DNA of 64,000 nucleotides from Parafrankia discariae (GTDB lineage: Bacteria > Actinomycetota > Actinomycetes > Frankiales > Frankiaceae). This document shows, one piece after another, positions 1 through 8,160 of the stretch. Within the stretch, counting starts at the first letter, position 1, and every line of letters starts with the position of its first letter. The stretch covers positions 1 to 64,000 of the forward strand of contig NZ_KB891216.1 in assembly GCF_000373365.1 (NCBI RefSeq), in the 5' to 3' direction. The translations under genes were made by a program, and so were the position numbers. Below the pieces are notes generated by a model that saw only the letters and a program-made list of their open reading frames with translations, did no database searches and was not told where the DNA came from.

Positions 1-1
1 C

Positions 2-247
2 GATGGGCGGGTCGGGGTGTGGGCGGCGGCGAACAACGTCGAGATCGCCTACACCCCGACCAACAGTTCATGGCTGAACCGGATCGAGGCCCAGTTCACC
101 GCCCTGCGCTACTTCGCGCTCGACGGCACCGACCACCGCAACCACCGGGCCCAGGCATCGATGATCCGCCGCTACCTCGGCTGGCGGAACCGCCACGCCG
201 CGGACAAGAAACTCCGCACCATCGTCGCCAAGGCGAACGTTGCCTGA
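2..247 (+). mobile_element. IS630-type transposase, C-terminal fragment
   Basis: The reading frame enters from the left edge, so only about the last 80 residues are visible. They contain the typical IS630/Tc1 DDE end: an 'NSSWLNRIE' block with the catalytic Glu, then an Arg-rich tail 'RRYLGWRNRHA'. The frame stops at TGA 245-247, and recombinase coding sequence resumes within about 15 bases in the same frame. The likely reading is an IS copy inserted into the recombinase gene. Whether the transposase is whole upstream of the window cannot be seen. Confidence 0.75.
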
Positions 248-259
248 TGCGGCACTAGC

Positions 260-1264
260 CCGTCAGCCCACGATCCGGTTCGTAACCCCCATCGCACCGG
301 TATCGCATGGTCCAAAGCCGCGCTGCGTGTCATCCTGACCAACCCTCGGTACACCGGCCGGCAGGTCTGGAACCGCCAGCGCAAAGACGAAGTCCTCCTC
401 GACGTCGAGGACGTCGCCCTCGGCTATGAGACCCGGATGCGGTGGAACGCCCCGGACGTTTGGATCTACTCGACGGCCGTCGTCCACCAGCCGCTCATCG
501 ACGATGAGACCTTCGCCCAGGTCCAGGCCCGCCTCGCTGCCAAGAAGCTCGACCCCAGCGGCCCTCGCGAACCCAAACGCACTCGACATCCCTACCAGCT
601 GCGCGGCCGGATGCGCTGCGGAATCTGCCAGCGGCGGATGCAGGGCAGCTGGAACAACGGCAAGGCCCACTACCGCTGCGTCTACCCCGACCAGTACGCA
701 CTGGCCAACCACGTTGAACATCCCCGCAGCGTCTACGTCCGCGAGGAACTCATCGTCCCCCACCTCGACCGCTGGCTTGCCCGCGCCTTCACCCCACCCC
801 AACTCCCCACCACCATCGCCGCCCTTACCGCCGCCCAAGACGACGACGCCGACATCGGTCAGGACGCCGATCGCGTCCAGGCCCGGCGGACCATCACCGA
901 CTGCGACGCCAAACTTGAGCGCTACCGGCTCGCCCTCGAAGCCGGCACCGACCCCACCCTCGTCGCCCGCTGGACCGCCAAGGCCAACACCGAACGCGCC
1001 GCAGCCCAAGCCCGCCTACGCACTGCTATCGGCCGCAGACGCATGACCGAGCAGGAGATCAGCGACATGGTCGCCGCTGCCGGCGACATCGTGGCCGTCC
1101 TTGCCGACGTCGACCCAGCCGACAAGGCTGAGATCTACACTCAACTCGGACTGGAACTTACCTACGAGCCAGGAGGTAACAGAGTGATCGCCGAGGCCAA
1201 GCCGTCGACGATCATGTACGAAAGAGAGTGTCCGAGGGGGGACTTGAACCCCCACGCCCCGTAA
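260..1264 (+). pseudogene. Large serine recombinase remnant, 5' truncated by the IS
   Basis: From about position 260 the frame encodes the middle of a large serine recombinase. It begins in the recombinase domain ('DPVRNPHRTG', 'LTNPRYTGRQVWNRQ'). A zinc ribbon follows (CGIC near 617-628, then a Cys about 20 residues later), and then a charged coiled-coil region and C-terminal tail. The N-terminal catalytic resolvase domain with its nucleophilic Ser is missing, replaced by the transposase fragment, so the gene should be inactive. The last residues ('RGDLNPHAP') are translated from the 3' half of the adjacent tRNA-Leu, so the native stop was probably lost or lay nearby. An internal ATG at 437 gives the longest formal ORF but has no reason to be a true start. 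Confidence 0.75.
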
Positions 1265-1313
1265 AGGGCACTAGCACCTCAAGCTAGCGCGTCTACCATT
1301 CCGCCACCCGGAC
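1229..1313 (-). tRNA. tRNA-Leu (anticodon GAG)
   Basis: The minus strand folds as a class II tRNA. The 7-bp acceptor stem begins GTCCGGG and ends CTCGGAC (one G-U pair), with discriminator A. The anticodon stem CTAGC/GCTAG encloses loop TTGAGGT, so the anticodon is GAG. There is a long variable arm and a TTCAAGTC T loop. CCA is not encoded. The 3' end abuts the recombinase remnant, which fits use of this tRNA as an integration site. Confidence 0.93.
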
Positions 1314-1642
1314 AGGTGATGGTTCTGGGCTGCTCGCCCGCACCGGAGATGACTCTACACGGTCACGACGGCGACTGACGCTACGCCCGACCACCGGGCG
1401 ATCAAGTGGCGACGTCAGACCCTCCGGTCCGCTCCCGCCCGCCTGTCGACCCGAGACGATCATCCTCACGGGGCCTGGGACTCGGCGGCTCGTGTGCCCC
1501 GCTCGGGCCGTCCGGGAGCCGCTCGCCGGGCTCGGTGCGGGGTCGACACCGCGTAGCCCCGAGTTCCGCGAGTGGGTGAACCGTACCGGTCGTGCGCGTA
1601 CCCGCGGCCAGGAATCTCCCGTGGACGCAACCAGCACCCGCA
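1314..1642. other. Non-coding stretch between tRNA-Leu and the MFS gene
   Basis: About 330 bases lie between the tRNA 5' end and the stop of the minus-strand transporter. Short ORFs here are Arg/Pro/Ser-rich with no recognisable domain and look like frame shadows. The tRNA promoter should lie just right of 1313 on the minus strand, but I see no clear -35/-10 pair. No strong terminator hairpin was found. Confidence 0.5.
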
Positions 1643-3211
1643 CTATTCCCGGCGGATTGATCGCGAGTTCCGGAGAGTCGTGAAGACAAGAGTAATACAC
1701 ACTCCGCTCACGACCGCCGCTACAGTGAACGCCAGCCTGAATCCGTTCTCCGCGCCAGTCCCCGGATAGGCGGTCACGACCTCCGACACCGCATCTGCCG
1801 GGATATCGATAGCCGGGCGGGAGCCGGGCGGACTGCCCGTGCCACCGATTTTCGCGGACGTCCCGAGCGCGGCACCGAGGACGGCGACTCCGAGTGCCGC
1901 CCCTAACTGTCTGACCGAGTTACTGAAAGCTCCGGCGGCGCCCGCCCTCGATCCCGGAACCTCGCTGAGCGTCATATGGACCGCGCAGGCCATCGTGAAC
2001 CCGGTTCCCCAGCCGACGAGCAGAACGCCGACGCCCGTGACGAGATAACCCGAGGTCCAGGTACCGAGCAGGATTACCAGGAGGGCCGACCCCACCACCG
2101 AAAATCCGATGATCAGCGTGTCACGTTGGCCGATCAACAGGGCCGCGCGACGCGATGACACGCTGCCCAGTGTGAATCCCGCTCCCAGTGGGATTACCCG
2201 GAGTCCAGCCTGCAGCGGGCTGTAGCCCTCAAGTATCTGCAGGTACTGCGTGAGGACGAAGAGCAGCCCGTTGAACACGAACAACGAGGACGCGGTGACC
2301 ATCGAGCCCACGGTGAACGAGCGCACGCGCAGCAGTCCCGGGTCGACCAACGGGTGGGTCGCGCGATGTTCCCAGACGAGGAAAGCGGCCAGTGCCCCCA
2401 CGGCGGAACCGTAACAGGCGATTATGGTGCCCGAGAGCCATCCGAGGCGCGGGCCCTCGATGAGGCCGAATATCAGTGTCGCGGTTCCGAAGGTCGACAG
2501 GACTATACCGATGGGATCCCATCCACCCCTGTCACCGCCGGGCCTCCGGGGCCCGGGAGCCACCGCGTTGAGCAGGCCGGCCAGCAGCGAGGCGGCTCCA
2601 CCCACCAGGAAGACGGATCCCCACCAGAAATCCGCGAGGAGCCACCCGCCCAGCAGTGGTCCCAGCGGTAGGCTCAGTCCGATCGCGGCGGTCCAGTATC
2701 CCAGCGCCCTGGAATGCTCGGCGACGGGAAATACCGCCATGACCAGTGCCCTGGAGGTCGGGAGAACAGCCGCGGCGCTGATGCCCAGGGTCGCGCGGCA
2801 CACTACTACTTCCGTGAACGAGTCCGCGGAGGCGGCGGCGAACGAGGTCAGGGAGAACAGCAGGAGACCCGCCTCGAGTACCTTCCTGTGTCCGAAGCGG
2901 TCACCCAGCCGCCCCGCGACGAGCATGAAGCTCGCGAAGGAGAGAACGAAGGAGTCGACGATCCAGACCAGCTCGGCTGGATCGGCGTCGAGATCAGCCG
3001 CGATGGATGGGATCGCGACATTGAGAATACTCGCGTCGACCTCGACGACGACAAGTCCGAGACACAGGGCTGCCAGCGTCCACCAGCGCCGTGACCCCGC
3101 ATCCGTTATCCGTGCGACGTCTACGGGTATGTCGTCCACGGGTATGTCGTCCGCCGATGCGCCGTCATGTCCCGAGTCTTTCATTTCCGTGGCTGGTTGG
3201 CCGCCACGCAT
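1643..3211 (-). CDS. MFS drug:H+ antiporter, DHA2 (14-TM) family
   Basis: A 522-residue major facilitator. A hydrophilic N-terminal tail carries a short duplicated 'DIPVD' motif. Hydrophobic segments follow, with DHA2 signatures: 'LNVAIPSIAADL' in TM1 with 'WIVDSF' shortly after, 'GRLGDRFGHRKV' in the TM2-3 loop, and motif C in TM5 ('LGPLLGGWL'). Length and motifs match proton-driven multidrug exporters of the EmrB/QacA type, acting in the cytoplasmic membrane. It is the last gene of a minus-strand run SDR-dioxygenase-MFS, 118 bases after the dioxygenase, so it may export a product or toxic substrate of that pathway. Neither ATG 3211 nor ATG 3184 has a convincing Shine-Dalgarno. The substrate cannot be told. 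Confidence 0.85.
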   Translation of the reverse strand: MRGGQPATEMKDSGHDGASADDIPVDDIPVDVARITDAGSRRWWTLAALCLGLVVVEVDASILNVAIPSIAADLDADPAELVWIVDSFVLSFASFMLVAGRLGDRFGHRKVLEAGLLLFSLTSFAAASADSFTEVVVCRATLGISAAAVLPTSRALVMAVFPVAEHSRALGYWTAAIGLSLPLGPLLGGWLLADFWWGSVFLVGGAASLLAGLLNAVAPGPRRPGGDRGGWDPIGIVLSTFGTATLIFGLIEGPRLGWLSGTIIACYGSAVGALAAFLVWEHRATHPLVDPGLLRVRSFTVGSMVTASSLFVFNGLLFVLTQYLQILEGYSPLQAGLRVIPLGAGFTLGSVSSRRAALLIGQRDTLIIGFSVVGSALLVILLGTWTSGYLVTGVGVLLVGWGTGFTMACAVHMTLSEVPGSRAGAAGAFSNSVRQLGAALGVAVLGAALGTSAKIGGTGSPPGSRPAIDIPADAVSEVVTAYPGTGAENGFRLAFTVAAVVSGVCITLVFTTLRNSRSIRRE

Positions 3212-3329
3212 GGCGGTTCAGTCCGCGGGGCGGGTCGAGGGTTGCCCCCGACCCGCCGCGTCCGAAGTGGGGCGTCGGCGGGGTTCCGCCTCGACGGCAC
3301 CACGGGGAGCTGGTGTGGCAGAGCCTCTC

Positions 3330-4196
3330 CTACAGGTCGGCGTGGAGCGTTTCGTCGGCGATGAGGATGCGCTCCAACAGGCGCGGGAACGTTCCGTAGT
3401 TGCGTACCGCGTAGTGGACGGTGGCGCGGTTGTCCCAGAACGCGACCGAGCCCGGTCGCCACGAGAATCGCACCTGGTTCGCCGGCTTGCGGTACTGGTC
3501 GATGACCGCCGTCAGAAGTTCCTTGCTCTCGGCCCGGTCGAGCCCGAGGATCGTCGGCCGCTGGGTGAAGTTCACCCAGAGGATCTTCTCCCCGGTCTCC
3601 CGGTGCACGCGGACGACCGGATGGGCGACCACCGGATAGTCGTGTCCGGACTGGTGCAGCGCGGCACGGTAGTCATGGGCGACGTGCTGGCCCTCGAGCC
3701 GGGCCTTCACCTCGTCGGACAGGCCCTGGTAGGCGAGCGCGGCGTCGACCCAGATGGTGTCGCCGCCGACCTCGGGCAGGTGCACCGCCCGCAGCACCGC
3801 TCCCCAGGTCGGGACGAGCCGCCAGCTCGTGTCGGTGTGGTACGGGTCCCACGTGTCGTCGCCGGCCTGCGGGATGTGTGCCTTCTCGTACTTCTTGAAG
3901 TCCTCGCTGGCGATCCGGTGAATCGCCGGGGTGGGGCCGGAGTCGGGCCTCGAGGCACCCGGATGGGTGTAAAGGGGGCCGAACTGCCGGGCGAAGGCTT
4001 CGTGCTGCTCCTGGGTCAGCTCCTGGTCCCGGAAGAAGACGACCTTGTACTTCAGCAGGGTCACCCTGATCTCGTCACGGACCTCGGGCGTGAGCGGCTC
4101 CCGGAGGTCGACGCCGCTGATCTCCGCTCCGATGGTCGGTTGCAGCGGTTGGATGGCCAACGACGAGCGGACGGGCGGTTCGACGACAGTGGTCAC
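3330..4196 (-). CDS. TauD/TfdA-family Fe(II)/2-oxoglutarate dioxygenase
   Basis: A 288-residue protein of standard TauD length. The Fe(II) facial triad is readable: His120-x-Asp122 in 'YHTDTSW' and the distal His261 in 'RATVHYAVRNYG', with Arg272 placed to bind 2-oxoglutarate. The family hydroxylates carbon next to sulfonate, sulfate ester or phenoxy groups so that sulfite or a phenol leaves. With two SsuD-like monooxygenases in the neighbourhood, a sulfonate or alkyl sulfate substrate is the best inference, but the residues seen do not fix it. It lies 56 bases downstream of the SDR in the same direction and is probably co-transcribed. It is presumably cytoplasmic: no signal peptide is seen. 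Confidence 0.88.
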   Translation of the reverse strand: MTTVVEPPVRSSLAIQPLQPTIGAEISGVDLREPLTPEVRDEIRVTLLKYKVVFFRDQELTQEQHEAFARQFGPLYTHPGASRPDSGPTPAIHRIASEDFKKYEKAHIPQAGDDTWDPYHTDTSWRLVPTWGAVLRAVHLPEVGGDTIWVDAALAYQGLSDEVKARLEGQHVAHDYRAALHQSGHDYPVVAHPVVRVHRETGEKILWVNFTQRPTILGLDRAESKELLTAVIDQYRKPANQVRFSWRPGSVAFWDNRATVHYAVRNYGTFPRLLERILIADETLHADL

Positions 4197-4252
4197 TGGG
4201 TGTCCCTTCGATCGGTGCTGCCGGGTCGGGTGCTGCCGGTCAGCGGTGGATG

Positions 4253-5029
4253 TCAGTAGTGGATGGGGCCCTGGGTGCCGCCGCCGGCGGCGATCGACTC
4301 GCCGGTGATCGCGACCGCGAGCGGGGAGGCGAGGAAGGCCACGACCGAGGCCACCTCGTCGGCGGTGATGGCTCGCCCGATCGAGATGCGGGCGGCGGCG
4401 GCCTGGATGTACTCGTCGGCGAGAACGACTGTTCCGCCGTGGTCACCGGTGAGGGTCAGTCCGGGATGCACCACGTTCACCGTGACGCCGTGTGCCCCGA
4501 GCTCGTCGGCGAGGGTCTTGGTGAGGGCGGCGACCCCGACGTTGCGGATGGAGCCGGAGGCGAGGCCGACCTGACGGGCCGCCAGCCCGCCGATGTTGAT
4601 GATCCGTCCCCAGTCCTGGGCGATGAAGTGCGGGGCGACAGCCTGGGCGGTGCGCAGGTAGCCGAGCACCTTGACGTTGAAGTCGGCGGCGACGTCCGCG
4701 GTGGACAGCGCCCGCGCGCCGCCGGGCCCGCCGGCGCCACCGGGTCTGGCCGCGTTGTTGACCAGAATGTCGACGCCGCCGAGCTCGCTGACGGTGGTCT
4801 CGACCAGCTCCTGGACGGACGTGTCGCTGCCGGTGTCGGCGACCACCGGCAGCACCGTCCCGCCGGTCGCGGCCGTCAGGTCGGCCGCGGCCGCTTTCAG
4901 CACGTCGGCGTCACGCGCGGCGATGACGACCTGCACACCCTCGGCGAGCAGCGCCAGGGCGATCGCCCGCCCGATACCACGGCTGCCGCCGGTGACGATC
5001 GCCCGTCGGTCGGAAAGTCGGAGATCCAC
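4253..5029 (-). CDS. SDR-fold protein lacking the catalytic Tyr and Lys
   Basis: 258 residues with a clear short-chain dehydrogenase Rossmann fold: 'TGGSRGIG' at 13-20 for the dinucleotide, 'NNAA' at 91-94, and a 'HPG' segment after the active-site helix. The active site is not canonical. Where SDRs have Ser and then Tyr-x3-Lys, the protein reads 'NIGG' and 'SIRNVGVAALTK', so the Tyr position is Ile161 and the Lys position Gly165. It therefore cannot use the normal proton relay. It may be a different enzyme (for example a lyase or hydratase on the SDR fold) or a binding protein. It is the first gene of the SDR-TauD-MFS run and faces a long regulatory region. Confidence 0.8.
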   Translation of the reverse strand: MDLRLSDRRAIVTGGSRGIGRAIALALLAEGVQVVIAARDADVLKAAAADLTAATGGTVLPVVADTGSDTSVQELVETTVSELGGVDILVNNAARPGGAGGPGGARALSTADVAADFNVKVLGYLRTAQAVAPHFIAQDWGRIINIGGLAARQVGLASGSIRNVGVAALTKTLADELGAHGVTVNVVHPGLTLTGDHGGTVVLADEYIQAAAARISIGRAITADEVASVVAFLASPLAVAITGESIAAGGGTQGPIHY

Positions 5030-6174
5030 TCGTGCTCCCTGTCATCTGTCCGGTGCCCCGGCCGCTCCGCCCACGCGGCGGAGTTCGGGGACCGCCGCCG
5101 GCCGGAACACCGGGGGCGGTGAACGTTTCAGTACGGACGTTTCTGTGCGGACGGCCCGTCCGTCAGCTCTCGTCGGCGGTGGACGGGGCACCATCGGCTC
5201 GACCGGATCCGGTGGTGGGCGGCACCGCGGTTGGTGGAGCGGGGTGCGCACGCCGGGCGCAGGTGACCGTTCGGGACGCGACGACCGACGCCCTACCGGG
5301 CGCGCCGCGAATCAGCCGTTCCGCGGACCAGCTACGCCAGGCGCGCCAGACGTGATCAGATCATGGGCGCCGGGTGGCCCCTTGGGGTCGGCGCGCGAGG
5401 GCGCCGCGGCCCGGTGACCGCGCCAGGTCAGCGTGGCCACCACGACCGTCGCCTGTCGGGCCGTTCAGGCCCGGACGCTGGGCGTCAGCGCCCGCTGCGG
5501 TGGTCCGGACAGCTCGCGGAGGTCACTCGCAGCAGGTCGATGTGCTGTCGCGTGACCAGGTACGCAGTCCTCAACACGGACCCAACATGACCAAAGTTTG
5601 TCGATCGGTCAAGTGCGGATTTAAAGTGATCTACATCACACACCTAGGCCGCCGAGACGACGGCGCTCCCGAATCGATCGCGCGGCCGTTCGGGCGGTCC
5701 ACCCTTTCACCGCTATCTACACCGGAAAACTTGACAAGTGTCGAGGTCTGCCGCACTGTTGCTGCATGTACGTCCGCCCCGCGCTGACCCGCCGTCGGTG
5801 CGTGGACTTCGCGCGGGTGCGGTCCGGCCGCTGTCGCGGAACCTGACATCCCGCTGGCCGACCCACCCCGTTCGACGCGGGAAATCATTTTTTGTCTTTG
5901 CCGAATTCCCCGCCCCACAGCGGCTTTTCGCGTCCTCTCCTGCCCTTCGACCGGCTGAGGTGCCTGACGGCTCGGCCCACATTTCCCCGTTGACGGGCGG
6001 CGCGGTGGGCCGTGAGGCGCCGCCGGAGTGGCCGTGGACCCGCCACTCCGGCCGGGGCGCGCCGCCGGTGCGGCAGGAGACCGGCCCACGGTCGTCGGCC
6101 CGTCAATCCGCCAACCCGGTCCCGGCCGGCCGGAAATCCGGTCCCGGCCGGCCAGAAGTACTGAGGGAGATGAC
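5030..6174. other. Long divergent intergenic region (1.1 kb)
   Basis: The region separates the minus-strand SDR operon from the plus-strand SsuD-like operon. ORFs inside it are Arg/Pro/Gly-rich without domains, and I do not support any as genes. Around 5580-5640 the base composition drops towards A/T and holds a Crp-type palindrome. Another A/T-richer patch near 5880-5900 may contain promoter elements. A TTGACA hexamer lies at about 5731-5736, but no good -10 box follows at 17-18 bases. Confidence 0.5.
5625..5640. promoter_or_regulatory. Candidate Crp/GlxR-type operator
   Basis: The sequence AGTGATCTACATCACA matches the actinobacterial Crp/GlxR consensus TGTGA-N2-TA-N2-TCACA at all but the first fixed base. 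It sits in the divergent region, about 600 bases upstream of the SDR start and 535 upstream of the monooxygenase start, so which operon it controls is unclear. Function is inferred from the match only. Confidence 0.5.
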
Positions 6175-7317
6175 ATGCCGGTCGAGTTCATCGGTCTGAT
6201 CAGCACCACGGAGCAGTCGGAGATCCGGGACGGAGGTGGGCCGCTGATCGATCACCGGTATGTCCGCCGGTTCGCTCGAGCCCACGAGGACGCGGACTTC
6301 GACCGGGTGCTGATCGGCTACTCTTCGGGCTCGCCGGACGGAACACATGTCGCCGCCTACGCCGCGGCGCACACCGAGCGGTTGGGCTTCCTGGTCGCCC
6401 ACCGGCCCGGTTTCGTGTCTCCCACCGTGGCGGCCCGCACCTTCGCCACGCTGGACCAGTTCACCGGCGGCCGGATAGCGCTGCACACCATCACGGGGGG
6501 CAGCGACGGGGAGCAGCGACGGGACGGCGACTACCTCCTCAAGGAGGACCGTTACGCGCGCAGCGGCGAGTACCTGCGGATCCTGAAGGCGGCGTGGACC
6601 TCGACCGAGCCGTTCTCCTTCGAGGGCAGGTTCTACCGCTTCGAGGACCACCTGAGTCACGTCCGCCCCGTGCAGCAGCCGCACATCCCGCTGTACTTCG
6701 GCGGGTCGTCCCCGGAGGCCTACCGGGTCGGCGGTGCGGAGGCGGACGTCCACGCGCTGTTCGCCCAGCCGCTGGAGGAGATCGCGGAGGAGATCGCGCA
6801 GGTCAACGCGGCGGCCACCGCGGCCGGGCGGGCCACGCCGCCGCGGATCAGCGTCTCCTTCCGGCCCATCCTCGGGCCCACCGAGGAGCTGGCGTGGGAG
6901 CGGGCCGAGCGCATCCTCGCGACGACCAGGCAGCGGATCACCGACGGCGCGCCCCTGCGCGGCTGGCGGCCACTGGGTGGCCAGGCGTCGGTGGGTTCCA
7001 CCCGGCAGCTGGCGGCGGCGTCCCGCGGCGAGCGGCACGACCGTGCCCTGTGGACGGCGCTGGCGGCCGCGACGGGAGCCGGCGGCAACTCGACGGCTCT
7101 GGTCGGCACGCCCGAAACGGTGGCGCGGGCCCTGCTGGACTACGTCGACATCGGCGTCAGCACGCTGCTCATCCGCGGCTACGACCCCTATGACGACGCG
7201 GTGGACTACGGCCGGCAGCTCATTCCGCTGGTCCGGGACGAGGTGCGCCGACGCGACCTCGCCGCGGCGGCCGCCGGGCGAACCGAATCCCGGCAACCCG
7301 TACCGGCGACGGCGTAA
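6175..7317 (+). CDS. SsuD-like LLM flavin monooxygenase (alkanesulfonate type)
   Basis: 380 residues, a luciferase-like TIM barrel close to FMNH2-dependent alkanesulfonate monooxygenase SsuD in length and pattern. Typical blocks are 'EFIGLIST' at the N-terminus, 'HRPGFVSPTVAAR', 'LHTITGG', 'LYFGGSSPEA' and 'GNSTALVGTPE' near the C-terminus. SsuD enzymes cleave C-S bonds of sulfonates to aldehyde and sulfite, using reduced flavin from a separate reductase. The start at ATG 6175 follows GGGAG at good distance; a longer frame to 6028 has a non-homologous Pro/Arg-rich lead. First gene of a four-gene plus-strand operon. A paralogue lies at 12828-13907. No flavin reductase gene is visible nearby. 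Confidence 0.85.
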   Translation: MPVEFIGLISTTEQSEIRDGGGPLIDHRYVRRFARAHEDADFDRVLIGYSSGSPDGTHVAAYAAAHTERLGFLVAHRPGFVSPTVAARTFATLDQFTGGRIALHTITGGSDGEQRRDGDYLLKEDRYARSGEYLRILKAAWTSTEPFSFEGRFYRFEDHLSHVRPVQQPHIPLYFGGSSPEAYRVGGAEADVHALFAQPLEEIAEEIAQVNAAATAAGRATPPRISVSFRPILGPTEELAWERAERILATTRQRITDGAPLRGWRPLGGQASVGSTRQLAAASRGERHDRALWTALAAATGAGGNSTALVGTPETVARALLDYVDIGVSTLLIRGYDPYDDAVDYGRQLIPLVRDEVRRRDLAAAAAGRTESRQPVPATA

Positions 7318-7342
7318 AGCCCTGAAGAAGGAGAGCCCCCAG

Positions 7343-8023
7343 ATGAGCCAGACCGGAACGGCGCCGGTGACCGTGCAGGGTTTCCTGGACGAGCTGCAGG
7401 CCACCCGGGACGCGGAATGGGCGCCGGAACAGCTCCGGGCCCACGCGGACCTGCGGCGGTCCCTCGAGGAGAACGCGGACCGCGGGCGCTTCGTCAGACC
7501 AGGCGACGTGGTGGCGCCGTTCACTCTGGCCGAGGTCGGTGGCGGCACCGTCGTCCTCGACGCCCTGCTGGCCGACGGGCCGGTGGTGCTCGTCTTCTTC
7601 CGGTTCGAGGGCTGCCCCGCGTGCAACGCGGCTCTGCGCGGCTACCGGCTCACCCTCGCGCCGGCCCTGCGTGAGCTGGGTGCGCACCTCGTCATCGTCA
7701 GCCCCCAGATCGCCGAGAAGCTGGCGGCGGTCAAGGAACGGCACGGTTTCGAGTTCCTGGTCGCCAGCGACCCCGACCGGATCCTGATCGACTCGTTCGG
7801 TATCGGGTTCGCGCCGGCGGAGGCGGCCCGCGACGAGTCCCGGGGCAGAGGCGTGGATCTCGGTGCGATTCTCGGCACCGGGGACTGGGTGCTGCCGTAC
7901 CCGACGGTCGTCGTCATCGACCGTGACCGGACTGTCCGGTTCGCCGACGTCCATCCCGACTGGATGGTGCGCACCGAGGCCGCGGCCGTTCTCGCGGCGG
8001 TCCGGCCCCTCGTCGGTCAGTAG
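7343..8023 (+). CDS. Peroxiredoxin-like (AhpC/TSA) thiol oxidoreductase
   Basis: 226 residues. An N-terminal helical stretch of about 45 residues precedes a thioredoxin-fold peroxiredoxin domain: 'GDVVAPFTLAEV', then 'FFRFEGCPACNAALRGY', then a terminal 'YPTVVVIDRDRTVRFADVHPD'. The Cys-x2-Cys is a thioredoxin-like pair in place of the usual peroxiredoxin TxxC, a pattern seen in AhpC/TSA-like proteins of unknown substrate. The start at ATG 7343 has AAGGAG about 10 bases upstream, and the gene lies 25 bases after the SsuD-like gene. In an operon with a flavin monooxygenase it may remove peroxide from uncoupled flavin turnover; this is inference. Confidence 0.8.
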   Translation: MSQTGTAPVTVQGFLDELQATRDAEWAPEQLRAHADLRRSLEENADRGRFVRPGDVVAPFTLAEVGGGTVVLDALLADGPVVLVFFRFEGCPACNAALRGYRLTLAPALRELGAHLVIVSPQIAEKLAAVKERHGFEFLVASDPDRILIDSFGIGFAPAEAARDESRGRGVDLGAILGTGDWVLPYPTVVVIDRDRTVRFADVHPDWMVRTEAAAVLAAVRPLVGQ

Positions 8024-8160
8024 CCGCGGCCACGCCCGGTAGGCACGCTCGGTAGCCGCGGCGGTGCCCGCCGGGCAGGCTTCCCGTGAGGTCCGGCCCG
8101 TGTCCCCGTGTCACCGCCCGCGCCGGGAGTTCCCGGCGCCTGTTCATCGGGAGGTTCCGC

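Noticed and set aside
2424-4259. 611-aa plus-strand ORF opposite the MFS and TauD genes
   Set aside because: It is the antisense of real genes with Arg/Pro/Ser bias and no domains; the minus-strand genes have clear motifs.
5374-5787. ORF in the long divergent intergenic region
   Set aside because: No recognisable domain, no convincing ribosome site and composition of a random GC-rich frame.
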